From Nonomuraea sp. NBC_00507 (GTDB taxonomy: Bacteria > Actinomycetota > Actinomycetes > Streptosporangiales > Streptosporangiaceae), in contig NZ_CP107853.1 of the NCBI RefSeq assembly GCF_036013525.1, positions 6,076,001 to 6,140,000 on the forward strand: a stretch of 64,000 nucleotides of DNA. Direction: 5' to 3'. Under the pieces are notes generated by a model. It ran no database searches, was not told where the DNA came from, and saw nothing but the letters and a program-made list of their open reading frames with translations. Positions 1 through 11,353 of the stretch are shown piece by piece. The stretch's first letter is position 1, and each line of letters begins with the position of its first letter. A program made the translations under genes and the position numbers.

Positions 1-1
1 T

Positions 2-466
2 CTCCGTACCCTCACGGACGCCCCGACCACCCTGGCCGAGCTGTCGGCCGGCAAGGCCGCCCTCGTCGTGAACGTCGCCTCCCGCTGCGGCCTCACCCCG
101 CAGTACGCAGGCCTCGTCAAGCTGCAGGAACAGTACGGTCCGCGCGGCTTCACGGTGATCGGCGTCCCGTGCAACCAGTTCGCCGGCCAGGAGCCCGGTT
201 CGCCGGAGGAGATTCAGGACTTCTGCTCGGCGACGTACGGCGTGGACTTCCCGCTCCTGGAGAAGACCGACGTCAACGGCCCGGACCGGCATCCGCTGTA
301 CGCCGAGTTGACGAGCGTCCCGGACGCGGACGGCGAGGCCGGCGACATCCAGTGGAACTTCGAGAAGTTCCTGGTGGACGGAGAGGGCAACGTGGTGGGC
401 CGCTTCCGTCCCCGCACCACCCCCGAGGACCCCTCCATCACCTCGGCCATCGAAAAGATCCTCTGA
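2..466 (+). CDS. glutathione peroxidase family protein, 5' truncated
   Basis: Thiol peroxidase of the glutathione peroxidase family, which reduces peroxides with thioredoxin- or mycothiol-type thiols in the cytoplasm. The reading frame is open to the window edge, so the first residues are missing; about 154 codons remain. The family core is visible: NVASRCGLT with a cysteine where mammalian enzymes have selenocysteine, then the Gln-bearing VPCNQFAGQEP and the Trp/Asn-bearing WNFEKFL, giving the usual Cys-Gln-Trp-Asn site. The C-terminus RFRPRTTPED is also typical. It converges on the lactonase gene with a 12-base gap and appears unrelated to the sugar cluster beside it. Confidence 0.93.
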   Translation, partial: LRTLTDAPTTLAELSAGKAALVVNVASRCGLTPQYAGLVKLQEQYGPRGFTVIGVPCNQFAGQEPGSPEEIQDFCSATYGVDFPLLEKTDVNGPDRHPLYAELTSVPDADGEAGDIQWNFEKFLVDGEGNVVGRFRPRTTPEDPSITSAIEKIL

Positions 467-478
467 TCCGGCCGGGCG

Positions 479-1363
479 TCAGGTCGAGGCAGCCGGTCCC
501 TCGGTCTCTTGGGTGTACACACCCGGGGCCTGCCCCGGCGCCTCTGCCGGCACCGAGAAGATCGCTCCGGCGTGCGGCTGCTCGCGCAGTTCCGTCTCGG
601 ACAGGCCCACGCGGGCGGTGGTCACGTACAGCGTGCCGAGGCCGGGGCCGCCGAAGGCGCAGCTCGTCACCTTGCGCGCGGGGATCTCGACGGTCCGCGT
701 CAGCCGGCCGTCCGGCGAGTACCGTTGGACGGCCCCTCCCTCCCACAGCGCCACCCACACGAACCCCTCGGCGTCGACCGTCAGACCGTCGGGACGGCCA
801 CGCTCGATGTCGATGAGGCGGCGACGATGCGCGAGCGCGCCTGTCTCCGGGTCGTGGTCGAAGGCGTCGACGCCGCCCGTGGGGGAGTCCGCGTAGTAGA
901 ACGTCCGCCCGTCGGGGCTCCAGCCGAGGCCGTTGGAGACCGAGACGCCGGTCACCAGGGCGCGCAGCGCGCCGTCGGGATCGAGGCGGTAGAGGGTGCC
1001 CGCGCCCCGGGTGCCGGAGACCAGGGTTCCGGCCCAGAAGCGTCCCCATGGGTCGGCCTTGCCGTCGTTGAACCGTCCGCCCGGCGGGCTCACCGCGTGG
1101 AGGACCGTACGTCCCGAGCCGTCCGCGGCGCAGGCGACGATGCCCGTCGCCGTCGCCAGCAGCAGACCGCCGCCGTGGCGGACGGCCACGGCCCCGACGG
1201 CCTCACCCGCCGTGAAGCTCACGTCCTCGCCGGTGGCGGGGGAGAAGCGGTGCACGCGGCCGGCCGGGATGTCCACCCACCACAGTGCCTGCCTTCCGGG
1301 GTCCCAGGTCGGGCACTCCGCCACCGTCGCCCGCGCGTCCAGCACCAGATCGGCCGCCGTCAT
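479..1363 (-). CDS. SMP-30/gluconolactonase family sugar lactonase
   Basis: Predicted cytoplasmic six-bladed beta-propeller lactonase that opens an aldonolactone to the free aldonic acid. It has 294 residues, normal for the family. The divalent-metal ligands are in place: Glu16 in AECPTW, Asn144 in SNGLGWSPDG and Asp192 in RPDGLTVD; Asn99 in RFNDGK is a usual substrate-side residue. The ATG overlaps the stop of the upstream aldehyde dehydrogenase gene as ATGA, so it is the last gene of the eight-gene operon that begins at 9980. In context it would supply substrate to the enolase-superfamily dehydratase. The exact sugar is not determined by the sequence. Confidence 0.9.
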   Translation of the reverse strand: MTAADLVLDARATVAECPTWDPGRQALWWVDIPAGRVHRFSPATGEDVSFTAGEAVGAVAVRHGGGLLLATATGIVACAADGSGRTVLHAVSPPGGRFNDGKADPWGRFWAGTLVSGTRGAGTLYRLDPDGALRALVTGVSVSNGLGWSPDGRTFYYADSPTGGVDAFDHDPETGALAHRRRLIDIERGRPDGLTVDAEGFVWVALWEGGAVQRYSPDGRLTRTVEIPARKVTSCAFGGPGLGTLYVTTARVGLSETELREQPHAGAIFSVPAEAPGQAPGVYTQETEGPAAST

Positions 1364-2781
1364 GGGCGGGGCGCCGCGATGCTCTGATGGGCCAGGAACG
1401 GCAGCAGCCCGGGCAGCCCGCCCTCGTAGCCGATACCGCTGTCGCCGCGGCCGCCGAAGGGGATCTCCGGCGTCGCGGGGGTGGCGACGTTGACGCCCGC
1501 GATCCCCACGTCGAGCCGGGCCAGCAGGTCCGCACCCGCGGCGGCGTCGCCGGTGCAGACGTAGCCGGCCAGGCCATGCGCGGTGGCCGAGGCGTCGGCG
1601 ATCGGCTCCTTCAGGTCGGTGAACGAGCGGACCAGTGCGATGGGGCCGAAGACCTCCTCCCGCCACTCGGGCCGGTCCTGCGCCGGATCGACGACCAGCG
1701 TCGGCGCGACGTACCAGCCGTCCCGCCTAGGGCCGTCACCCTGGTGCACGGACGCGCCCGCCGCAGCGAGCGCGGCGACGGCGCCTTCCAGGCGGTCGGC
1801 CATCTCCCGGGTACGTACGGGCCCGAGGGTCGTACGCTCGTCCAGCGGGTCGCCGGGGACCAACCGGGAGACCCGTTCGGCCAGGCGGGTCAGGAACTCC
1901 TCGCGTACGTCCTCGTGCACCCAGACGTTGTTCGCGGCGATGCAGGAGGCCCCGTTGTTGCGGAACTTCGCCACCATGAGCGTGTCCGCCGCGTCGTCCA
2001 GGTCGGCGTCGGGCAGCACGATGAACGGCGCGCGCCCGCCGAGCTCCATGACCACCGGCGTGAGGGCCGGACCGGCCGCCTTCGCGATGCTCCGGCCGAC
2101 GGCGGTGGAACCGGTGAAATGCAGCAGGCGCACGCGGCGATCGTCCAGCCAGACGCCGGTGATCTCCGGTCCGTCCCCGGCCACCGTGTTGACCAGGCCG
2201 TCGGGGAGCTCGGCCTCGCAGATCTCGGCGAAGGCGAGGCTGGACAGCAGCGACAGCTCGGAAGGCTTGAAGACCACGGCGCAGCCGGCGGCCAGCGCGG
2301 GTGCGATCTTGCGGGCGGGAATGGAGACGGGGAAGTTCCACGGTGTCAGGACGGCGGCCACGCCCACCGGTCCGGTGCGTACGAGGTGCCGAAGGCCCGG
2401 GCGTACTGAGAGCACCTGGTCGGTGAGGGTGTGCGCCAGCCCGGCGTACCAGTCGAAGTAGTCCGCGGCCAAGGCGAGCTCGGCGCTCGCCTCGCGGAGG
2501 CATTTGCCCGTTTCGCGCGCGACCGTCTCGGCCAGGCCGTCGGCGGTGCGCAGCCGCCCGGCGATCGCGCGCAGCACCGCGCCCCGCCGCGGGGCCGGCG
2601 TGCTGCGCCATCCCTCCAGCGCGGCGGCGGCGACGTCCACGGCGCGTGCGGCGTCGCGGCCGGTGCCCGCGGCGACGTGCCCGATCGTCCGCCCGGTCGC
2701 GGGCTCCACCACCTCGTAACGGGGCCCGCCACCGGCATGGTGCCGGCCGCTCAGCCGCACCCCGGAGATGTCGTCCTGCAT
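1360..2781 (-). CDS. aldehyde dehydrogenase (NAD(P)+), acid-sugar pathway
   Basis: ALDH-superfamily enzyme of 473 residues. The catalytic pair is Glu246 in VMELGG and Cys280 in NNGASC, with the standard spacing of 34. The likely role is oxidation of the aldehyde released by sugar-acid cleavage, or of a semialdehyde such as 2-ketoglutarate semialdehyde; the family alone does not settle which. I chose the ATG at 2781 because GGAGG lies 8 bases upstream. An alternative ATG at 2802 overlaps the aldolase stop codon as ATGA and would add 7 residues. Its own stop overlaps the lactonase start, so translation is probably coupled. Confidence 0.9.
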   Translation of the reverse strand: MQDDISGVRLSGRHHAGGGPRYEVVEPATGRTIGHVAAGTGRDAARAVDVAAAALEGWRSTPAPRRGAVLRAIAGRLRTADGLAETVARETGKCLREASAELALAADYFDWYAGLAHTLTDQVLSVRPGLRHLVRTGPVGVAAVLTPWNFPVSIPARKIAPALAAGCAVVFKPSELSLLSSLAFAEICEAELPDGLVNTVAGDGPEITGVWLDDRRVRLLHFTGSTAVGRSIAKAAGPALTPVVMELGGRAPFIVLPDADLDDAADTLMVAKFRNNGASCIAANNVWVHEDVREEFLTRLAERVSRLVPGDPLDERTTLGPVRTREMADRLEGAVAALAAAGASVHQGDGPRRDGWYVAPTLVVDPAQDRPEWREEVFGPIALVRSFTDLKEPIADASATAHGLAGYVCTGDAAAGADLLARLDVGIAGVNVATPATPEIPFGGRGDSGIGYEGGLPGLLPFLAHQSIAAPRP

Positions 2782-2798
2782 GATCTGTCCCTCCTGCG

Positions 2799-3413
2799 TC
2801 ATTGGTCCTCGCCGCGCAGCACGGCCAGGTAGCGGAGCGCGCCGTGCGCCAGCCGGTCCCAGTCCCCGTCCCTGACGGCGTCCGCGTCGATCAGCCCGGC
2901 GCCGACCCCGACCGTCGCGCAGCCGGCCAGCAGGCACTGCCTGGCGAGCTCGGCGGTGAGCCCGCCGGTGGCGAGCAGCGGCACGTCGGGCAGCGGCTGG
3001 CGCAGTTGCCGGACGTACTCGGCGCCGGCGGGGGCGATGGGGAAGATCTTGACGAGGTCCGCGCCGGCGGCGTGCGCCCGGACGACCTCGGTCGGCGTGA
3101 ACGCCCCCGGTATCGACACCAGCCCGGCCGCCTTCGTCGCCGCGACCATCTCCTCGTCCAGATGAGGGGAGAGCAGGAACGCGGCGCCCGCGTCCGCGGC
3201 GGCCTTGACGTGGGCCGGCGTGCGTACGCTGCCCGCGCCGATCAAGGCGTCACCGAACCGTCGCGACAGCCCGGCGATCGAGGTGAGCGCGCCGGGGCTG
3301 TCCATGGTCGTCTCAAAGGCCGTGACCCCGGTGGCGTAGAGGGCGTCGGAGGCCGCGAGCACGTCGTCAGGGCCCAGGCCACGGTAAATGATCAAAAGTT
3401 CGGGAAGATCCAT
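2799..3413 (-). CDS. 2-dehydro-3-deoxy-6-phosphogalactonate/gluconate aldolase family (DgoA/Eda-like)
   Basis: Class I aldolase of about 204 residues, the normal Eda/DgoA length. Lys122 in DLVKIFPI is the Schiff-base lysine; Glu34 in AFETTMDSP and Arg11 in IIYRGL match the conserved catalytic and substrate residues. The N-terminus resembles DgoA (ILRG, EIPLNSP) more than Eda. It cleaves a 2-keto-3-deoxy acid sugar, phosphorylated or not, to pyruvate and an aldehyde, and sits directly after the dehydratase that would make that substrate. A GTG at 3422 overlapping the upstream stop as GTGA is an alternative start; the ATG at 3413 has a weak GGTGA before it. No 2-keto-3-deoxysugar kinase is present nearby. 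Confidence 0.87.
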   Translation of the reverse strand: MDLPELLIIYRGLGPDDVLAASDALYATGVTAFETTMDSPGALTSIAGLSRRFGDALIGAGSVRTPAHVKAAADAGAAFLLSPHLDEEMVAATKAAGLVSIPGAFTPTEVVRAHAAGADLVKIFPIAPAGAEYVRQLRQPLPDVPLLATGGLTAELARQCLLAGCATVGVGAGLIDADAVRDGDWDRLAHGALRYLAVLRGEDQ

Positions 3414-3418
3414 GTCTC

Positions 3419-4557
3419 TCACCAGTTCGTGAAGGAGCCGTCAGAGCGCGACAGCCGCGGCGGCTCGTTCCAGGTCTCGGTACGGAAGGCCGCCAGCGCG
3501 TCGAGGTCGATCGGCAGGCCGAGCCCCGGCCCCTCCAGCGGCAGCAGGCTCCCGCCGCGCCACTCCGGCGCCGCGGGAAACACCTCGGGCAGCAGGTCGC
3601 CGGGACGGTAGGGCTGTTCCTGGACGCCGAACGCGGTGCACGCGAGGTTGAAGTGGAGCGCCGCGGCGGTGGCCACGGGGCCGAGGGGGTTGTGCACGGC
3701 CACGCGGATGTAGTGGGTCTCGCACCAGCCGGCGATCTTCGCGGCCTCGGTGAGCCCGCCCGCGATGCACAGGTCGATCCGGGCGTAGTCGATCAGTTCG
3801 TCCTCGATCAGCGGCCGGAACTCCCACTTCGACGCCAGCTGCTCGCCGGCCGCCAGCGGCACGGCGGTGCGTTCGCGCAGCCTGCGGTAGGCGTCGAGGT
3901 TCTCGCACCGCAGCGGGTCCTCGACGAACAGCGGGCGCAGAGGCTCCAGCTCGCGGCACAGCAGGGCGGCCTCGGGCGGATCGAGGCGGGTGTGGGCGTC
4001 GAGGATCAGGTCGACGTCATCGCCCACCGCCTCCCTGGCCGCCGCGAAGGACTCGACGCCCGCACGTACCGCCGCGCGGGGCTCGAACGTCTCTCCGGAC
4101 GCGGGGAGTGCCAGCCGCAACGCCCGCCATCCCGCCTCGCGCAGCTCCGCGCAGGCCCGCGCGACGTCGGCGGGACCGCTTCCCGCCGGCCGTACGTGCG
4201 TGTAGCACGCAACGCGGTCGCGTACCCGTCCGCCGAGCAGGAGGTGCACGGGTACGCCGAGTGCTTTGCCCTTGATGTCCCACAGCGCGAGGTCGACCGC
4301 GGCGATCGCCGAGGCCACCACCCGGTCGGCGGGGAAGAAACCGCCGCGGGACATCAGCTGCCACAATCGCTCCGTGCGGAGCGGGTCCTGGCCGACCAGC
4401 AACGGCGTGAGGTGCTCGAGCGCCCCGCACACCGCCGCTCCACGGCTCGCGAGCCCCGACTCGCCTATGCCGAGCACGCCCTCGTCGGTGTCGACGAGCA
4501 CGAAGAGGTACGTACGCCGCCCGCCCCGTACGGGCACCGCGCGAACGTCGGTGATCT

Positions 4558-4561
<4 letters not shown>
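3419..4561 (-). CDS. enolase-superfamily acid-sugar dehydratase, galactonate dehydratase-like
   Basis: Mandelate racemase/muconate lactonizing enzyme family protein of 380 residues. Metal ligands are Asp188 (LILDAH), Glu214 (FVEDPL) and Glu240 (AAGEQ). His190, two residues after the Asp ligand, and His290 in VAVHNPLGPV correspond to the acid/base histidines of D-galactonate and mannonate dehydratases, and the KxK lysine is absent, which favours that subgroup. It would dehydrate an aldonic acid to its 2-keto-3-deoxy form. The GTG start at 4561 overlaps the stop of the ATPase gene as GTGA and is preceded by GAGGAG. Confidence 0.88.
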
Positions 4562-6624
<2,063 letters not shown>

Positions 6625-6639
6625 GAATTCTCCAGGGGG

Positions 6640-7455
6640 TCAGTAGCCGCGGCGCAGGGTCGCGTTGAGTGCGTCGCCGAGCATGTTGAGTCCGATGACC
6701 AGGCCCGTGAGCACGGCGATGGGCGCCAGCACGGCCCAGTGCTGCTCCGCCAGGTAGGGGAGCCCTTTCTCGATCATTCCGCCGAGCGACGGGGCGGGCG
6801 GCTGGATGCCGAAGCCCAGCAGGCTGAGCGCGCCCTCCAGGAACACGGCGCCGGCCGCCGACATCACGAAGTTCACCACGAGCGCGTCGACCGCGTTCGG
6901 CAGGATGTGCGTCACCAGGATCGCGGCGCGCGAGGCGCCCACGACGCGGGCTCCGGTGACGTACTCCCGCTCGCGTTCGGTGAGCACCGCCGTCCTGGTC
7001 AGTCGGGCGGTGATGGGGATGCCGCCGATGACGATGACGATCAGCACGGTGGAGAACCCGGGTCCGAGGAACGCGGCCAGCGCCGCGCCCATGATCACCG
7101 TCGGGAAGGCCAGTTTGACGTCGAGCACCCGCTGGATGAGGACGTCCACGATCCGGTGCGTGGTCGCCAGCAGCCCGACGGCGATGCCGATGGCCTTGCT
7201 GAGCGGCACTGCCAGGACAATGATGATCACGTCCTGCCTGATGCCGTACAACAGCCGGGACAGCACGTCCCTGCCCAGGTCGTCGGTGCCGAACCAGTGC
7301 CCGGCCGAGGGCCCTTCCAGCACCGCGCCTGCCTGCTGGAAGTCCGGCGCGTACGGGCTGAGCCACGGTGCGAGCAGGCCGGCCACGACCAGCACCAGCA
7401 CGATCGCCGTGCCTGCCGCGCCTCCTGGGGAGCGCAGCGCGTGGGGCATTCTCAT
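6640..7455 (-). CDS. ABC importer permease, DppC/OppC type
   Basis: Integral membrane permease of 271 residues. It has the DppC N-terminal layout (one membrane helix, then [11 protein letters not shown], then [15 protein letters not shown]) and a binding-protein-dependent transport domain whose cytoplasmic EAA-like loop contains [10 protein letters not shown]. It pairs with the DppB-type permease encoded upstream; the ATG at 7455 overlaps that gene's stop as ATGA. A second in-frame ATG lies at 7449. The fused ATPase gene follows after 15 bases. Confidence 0.93.
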   Translation of the reverse strand: MRMPHALRSPGGAAGTAIVLVLVVAGLLAPWLSPYAPDFQQAGAVLEGPSAGHWFGTDDLGRDVLSRLLYGIRQDVIIIVLAVPLSKAIGIAVGLLATTHRIVDVLIQRVLDVKLAFPTVIMGAALAAFLGPGFSTVLIVIVIGGIPITARLTRTAVLTEREREYVTGARVVGASRAAILVTHILPNAVDALVVNFVMSAAGAVFLEGALSLLGFGIQPPAPSLGGMIEKGLPYLAEQHWAVLAPIAVLTGLVIGLNMLGDALNATLRRGY

Positions 7456-8408
7456 GACGCCTCGCCCTCCAGCCTCACGCGCGGGTCGAGCGCCGCGTGG
7501 ATCAGGTCGCCGCCCACCTGTACGGCGATGAAGACGACGACGAAGTAGACCACCATGTCCTGGATGATCAGGTAGTCGTGGCTGACGACCGCGTTCGCCA
7601 GGACCTGGCCGAGCCCGGGCCAGGCGAACACCGCCTCGATGACGACGGCGCCGCCGAGCACGTGGCCGACGCGCATGCCCAGCACGGTGACGACCGGCGG
7701 CAGGGCGTTGGGCAGAGCGTGCCGCCAGAGCACCCGCCGGGCGGAGACGCCCTTGGCACGCGCGGTGTCGAGGTACTCCTCCTCCAACTGCCTGCGCAGC
7801 TCCGTCTCCAGGAACCTGCCCACGACCACCCCGGAATGCAGCCCCAGCGCGATGGCGGGCATGGCCAGGTACTGGATGCCGATCTCCGGGTCGGCCAGCA
7901 GCGGCTCACGGCCGCCGGCGGGCAGCAGGCGCACGGTGATCGCGAACAGCAGGATCAGCAGGATGCCCAGCACGTACTCGGGAACCCCGAAGATCAGCGC
8001 GCTGGCACCGCGGATCACCGCCTGGGTCGCCCGCCGCCGCGCCGTGGCGGCGGCGATGCCGAACGCCGCGCCGGTGAGGGCGGTGACGATCAGGCTGGCC
8101 AGCGCCAGCTCCGCGGTCGCGCCCGCCGCCGCGCCGAGGGTCCCGGCGATCGGGGCACCGGAGATGTAGGAGGTGCCGAGGTCGCCGGTGACCAGGCGGC
8201 GGGCCCAGTCCGCATACTGCTGCACCATCGGCCGGTCCAGGCCCATGCGTTGTTCCAGGGCGGCCACGGCGGCCGGATCGGCCTGGTCGCCGAGGATGAC
8301 CGAGGCGGGGCTGCCGGGCAGCAGGCCGATGAGCAGGAAGACGACGACCGAGGTCAGGACGACGGTGAGTGCCGCGGTCGGCAGGCGGCGGGCGATGTAG
8401 GACAGCAC
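7452..8408 (-). CDS. ABC importer permease, DppB/OppB type
   Basis: Integral membrane permease of 318 residues starting with a typical DppB N-terminus (SYIARRLPTAALTVV then LLPGSPAS), followed by MGLDRPMVQQY and a six-helix transport domain with the loop YLDTARAKGVS. It forms the channel together with the DppC-type subunit. The GTG start at 8408 lies only 3 bases after the binding-protein stop codon, and the stop overlaps the next start, so the importer genes are translationally coupled. Confidence 0.93.
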   Translation of the reverse strand: MLSYIARRLPTAALTVVLTSVVVFLLIGLLPGSPASVILGDQADPAAVAALEQRMGLDRPMVQQYADWARRLVTGDLGTSYISGAPIAGTLGAAAGATAELALASLIVTALTGAAFGIAAATARRRATQAVIRGASALIFGVPEYVLGILLILLFAITVRLLPAGGREPLLADPEIGIQYLAMPAIALGLHSGVVVGRFLETELRRQLEEEYLDTARAKGVSARRVLWRHALPNALPPVVTVLGMRVGHVLGGAVVIEAVFAWPGLGQVLANAVVSHDYLIIQDMVVYFVVVFIAVQVGGDLIHAALDPRVRLEGEAS

Positions 8409-8411
8409 GCG

Positions 8412-9980
8412 TCAGGCCACCGTGGACTTCCCCAGCAGCACGTCGTCCCAGACGGTGTAGTCCCAGGCGGAGACGCCGTTGGTGACCGCGGTGCTGGTGG
8501 CGTGCACGAGGTCGCAGCAGAACGCCTCGTCCAGGATGAACTCGGTGACGGCGTCGTAGGCCGCGCGCTGCTCGGACTCGCCCGTGGCGCGCAGGGCGGC
8601 CTGGGCGAGCTTCTCGTACCGGTCTGAGGCGAAGTTGAACAGGTTCTGTGTGGTCCGGTAGGGCATGGCGCTGTAGAGGAGGTTGGTGGGGGAGAGGTTG
8701 TTGTACCCGTGCTGGCCCATCCACATCCCCTCGAATGAGCGGCTCTCGATGCGCTCCTGCTGCTGGGTGGCGTTGAGCACGCGCAACCGCGGTTTGAGGC
8801 CGGCTTCGCGCAGGTTGAACTCGACGATCTCCGCGGACTTGCCGACCGGCTGTGCCGATTCCAGGATCAGCTCGGCGCCGTCGGCTCCGGCCTCCTTCAG
8901 CAGGCTCACGGCCCGGGTCAGGTCGCGGGCGTAGTGATCGGCGAGCCGCTGGTTGTGGGCCGGGCTGGTGGCCGACCAGGGGGTGGCGTTCGGGGTGGCC
9001 TTGCCGCGGTAGATCTCCTCCGCGATCCTGCGGCGGTCCAGCGCGTAGTGGACGGCCTGGCGCACCCGCTTGTCCTTCAGGGGGCCGGCGTTGACGTTGC
9101 AGCCGAGGTAGACGCCGGAGCTGTAGGTGTCGTACGGCGTCACGGTGAACGTCCGGTCGGACTCCACCTGCTTGAGCTCCATGGGGCCGACCCCGGTGGC
9201 CAGGTGCACCTGGCCCGAGCGCAGCGCCGACATGCGGGCCTCCGGCTTGGTGATCACCCTCACCAGGACGCTGTCGAGGGCGGGCCGGCCGGACTCCCAG
9301 TAGTTGGCGTAGCGGTCGAGCCTCAGGCTCGTGCCCTGCCGGTATTCGGCGAAGGTGAACGGCCCGGTGCCGATCACCCTGGCGCCGGTCATGAGCTCCT
9401 GGGCCGACTCCCTGTCCAGCATGATCATCAGGGAGAGCGCGTCGAAAAGGTTGTTCACCGGTTCGTCGAAGGCCAGCCGTACGGTGCCGGAGTCCACCGC
9501 CTCGACCTCGGAGAGCTGTTTGAGCAGCCACGCGAAGGCGAACGGCGGCTGCATGTCGCGCTGGAACTCCACGGAGAACCGCACGTCGTCCGCTGTGAAC
9601 GGGCGACCGGAGTGCCAGGTGACGCCCTCGCGGAGTGTCAGGGTGGTGACGCGGCCGCCGTCGCTCGTCTTCCAGCTGGTCGCCAGCTCCGGGATCACCT
9701 CGTGCGTCTTCCTGTCGAGGCGGATGAGGCTGTTGAAGACCTGCCTGCGCCAGGTGGCGTTCTGCGCGGACTGGTTGACCACGGTCTTGGGGATGATGTC
9801 CGTGCCCTGTGCGATGACGAGCCGGCCGCCGCGCGTCCCGGTCGTGGCCGTCCTGTTCCTGGCCTCCCGTTCGACGGCGGAGGTGCAGGCGCTCGCCCCC
9901 AGCAGGGCGAGGCTCGCGGCGCCCCAGCGCAGGATGTCTCTTCGCGGCACCAAGCCGTCGGGAGGGGGCTGGTTGCTCAT
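8412..9980 (-). CDS. extracellular solute-binding lipoprotein, family 5
   Basis: Substrate receptor of the importer, 522 residues, first gene of the operon. The N-terminus combines a twin-arginine motif (PRRDILRWG) with a lipobox ending LLGASAC, so it is probably Tat-exported and lipid-anchored on the outer membrane face. Family-5 features include the conserved WHSGRPFTADDV segment. Peptide-binding relatives often bind oligosaccharides in actinobacteria, and the downstream catabolic genes favour that here. The ATG has GGAGG 9 bases upstream. Expression is probably controlled by the promoter and ROK-type operator at 10057-10100. Confidence 0.93.
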   Translation of the reverse strand: MSNQPPPDGLVPRRDILRWGAASLALLGASACTSAVEREARNRTATTGTRGGRLVIAQGTDIIPKTVVNQSAQNATWRRQVFNSLIRLDRKTHEVIPELATSWKTSDGGRVTTLTLREGVTWHSGRPFTADDVRFSVEFQRDMQPPFAFAWLLKQLSEVEAVDSGTVRLAFDEPVNNLFDALSLMIMLDRESAQELMTGARVIGTGPFTFAEYRQGTSLRLDRYANYWESGRPALDSVLVRVITKPEARMSALRSGQVHLATGVGPMELKQVESDRTFTVTPYDTYSSGVYLGCNVNAGPLKDKRVRQAVHYALDRRRIAEEIYRGKATPNATPWSATSPAHNQRLADHYARDLTRAVSLLKEAGADGAELILESAQPVGKSAEIVEFNLREAGLKPRLRVLNATQQQERIESRSFEGMWMGQHGYNNLSPTNLLYSAMPYRTTQNLFNFASDRYEKLAQAALRATGESEQRAAYDAVTEFILDEAFCCDLVHATSTAVTNGVSAWDYTVWDDVLLGKSTVA

Positions 9981-10056
9981 GGTGGAATACCTCCGTCGCG
10001 CGTCGGCCCGCGGGTCCGGGGCTCGTCCGGCCCGGCCTTCTGGCTGCTCGGCCGAT

Positions 10057-10100
10057 TTAATTCCTGTCAGAAGTTAATCTCTCGGCAACGGTGCCGTCAA
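10057..10100 (-). promoter_or_regulatory. promoter with operator for the importer-catabolic operon
   Basis: On the minus strand a -35 TTGACG (10100-10095) and a -10 TAACTT (10076-10071) are separated by 18 bases. The -10 lies inside a near-perfect inverted repeat at 10057-10077 (half-sites TTAACTTCTG and CAGGAATTAA around one base). A repressor bound there would block the promoter directly. Related repeats occur at 10160, 14194, 14288 and 16574, near the ROK regulator gene. Confidence 0.65.
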
Positions 10101-10137
10101 GACGTTCCGGGGGAGCGGGCCGATGTCCTGCCGCGCG

Positions 10138-10183
10138 TTGACGGCCACGGGCTCGACTATTATCTTCCGTAGACAACTTATAG
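10138..10183 (+). promoter_or_regulatory. promoter with operator for the dehydratase-aldolase operon
   Basis: On the plus strand TTGACG (10138-10143) and TATCTT (10161-10166) are 17 bases apart. The -10 is embedded in an inverted repeat at 10160-10183 with half-sites TTATCTTCCG and CAACTTATAG around a 4-base spacer. This is the 4-base-spacer form of the operator seen upstream of the ROK and BTRD1 genes. Confidence 0.55.
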
Positions 10184-10205
10184 ATGACCAGATGGAAGGG
10201 CCCGT

Positions 10206-11324
10206 ATGAGCATGCGCATCACCGACCTCCGCCTGCGCCGCTTCCGCGCCACTCAGCGATCGACATGGATGTTCCTCGAGGTCGAGACGGAGGACGGTCT
10301 GGTGGGCACCGGCGAGTGCTCCGACAGCGGGTGGCCGGAGCAGGTTCCGGAGACGGTCGGGCTGCTGGCGCCCCGCGTGCGCGGGACCGACGCGCTGGCC
10401 GGTGGGCAGGACCTCTGCGACCGGTTGCGCCGCGAGTGCGCGGCCCACGGCGACCCCCGGACGCGTTTCCTGCGTCGCACCGTCATCGGCGGCCTCGACA
10501 TGGCGCTGGCCGACCTCGCCGCGCAGGCGCAGGGGGTGCCGCTGTGGCAGTGGATGGGAGGCGAGCGGCGGGAGGACGTCCCGGTCTACGCCAACATCAA
10601 CCGCAGCGGCGGTCGGCGCCGGCCGCAGGACTTCGCCGTCAAGGCGGCCGCCGCGGTCGCCGACGGCCACGGCAAGATCAAGGTCGCCCCGTTCGACGGG
10701 CCGCCGCTGCCGGGTGAATCCATCGTGGACACCGGGCTCGCCATCGCCCGAGCCGTACGCGAGGCCATCGGTGAGGACGCCGAGCTGATGATCGACGTGC
10801 ATCACAAGCTCTCCGAGGACGAGCTCGCCGTGGCCGTGCCGCGGCTGGACGACCTCGGTGTCGCCTGGCTGGAGGACGCTGTGGACGTCACCGACCCGGA
10901 GGCCATGCGCTGGCTGGCCGCCCGAGCCAAGGCGCCCATCGCCGGCGGCGAGACACTCCACACCGCGGAACAACTGGCCGCCGCCCTGTCCACGGGGCAC
11001 CTGAAGGTGCTGCTGCTCGACCCCAAGTACACCGCCGGCGTGACGCCGCTGCTGCGCCTGGCCGAGCGGGTCACGGGCGTGGACGTGACGTACCACAATC
11101 CCTGCGGGCCGATCAGCACTGCCGTATGCGCCCATCTGTCGACCGTCCACCCCGGCTTCACGCTCGTGGAGTACATGTACGGCGAGGACGTGGACCGCGC
11201 CGCCGTGGTCAGCCCGCGCGAGAGCGTGACCGCCGCGAGCCTGCCCCTGTCCATGGCGCCCGGACTCGGTGTGGCCCTCGCCCCCGGCCTCACGTTCCTC
11301 CCGGACCTTCCGGAATCGGCGTGA
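10206..11324 (+). CDS. enolase-superfamily acid-sugar dehydratase/racemase
   Basis: Mandelate racemase/muconate lactonizing family protein of 372 residues. Metal ligands are Asp197 (MIDVHH), Glu223 (WLEDAV) and Glu249 (GGET); the KxK motif (Lys157 and Lys159 in GKIKVAPF) and His297 in HNPCGP complete the active site. Unlike the enzyme encoded at 3419 it keeps the lysine base, so it probably acts on a different diastereomer or sugar acid. The start is the ATG at 10206 after GGAAGGG. It is followed after 29 bases by the DapA-like gene and is divergent from the importer operon under matching operators. Confidence 0.85.
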   Translation: MSMRITDLRLRRFRATQRSTWMFLEVETEDGLVGTGECSDSGWPEQVPETVGLLAPRVRGTDALAGGQDLCDRLRRECAAHGDPRTRFLRRTVIGGLDMALADLAAQAQGVPLWQWMGGERREDVPVYANINRSGGRRRPQDFAVKAAAAVADGHGKIKVAPFDGPPLPGESIVDTGLAIARAVREAIGEDAELMIDVHHKLSEDELAVAVPRLDDLGVAWLEDAVDVTDPEAMRWLAARAKAPIAGGETLHTAEQLAAALSTGHLKVLLLDPKYTAGVTPLLRLAERVTGVDVTYHNPCGPISTAVCAHLSTVHPGFTLVEYMYGEDVDRAAVVSPRESVTAASLPLSMAPGLGVALAPGLTFLPDLPESA

Positions 11325-11353
11325 GCGGCGGCGGCGCGGCGGAGGGAGGGCCG

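Noticed and set aside
7497..8627. 376-codon open frame antisense to the DppB-type permease gene
   Set aside because: It is rich in Gln, Asp, Gly and Val with no recognisable domain. It is a mirror of the real membrane-protein gene.
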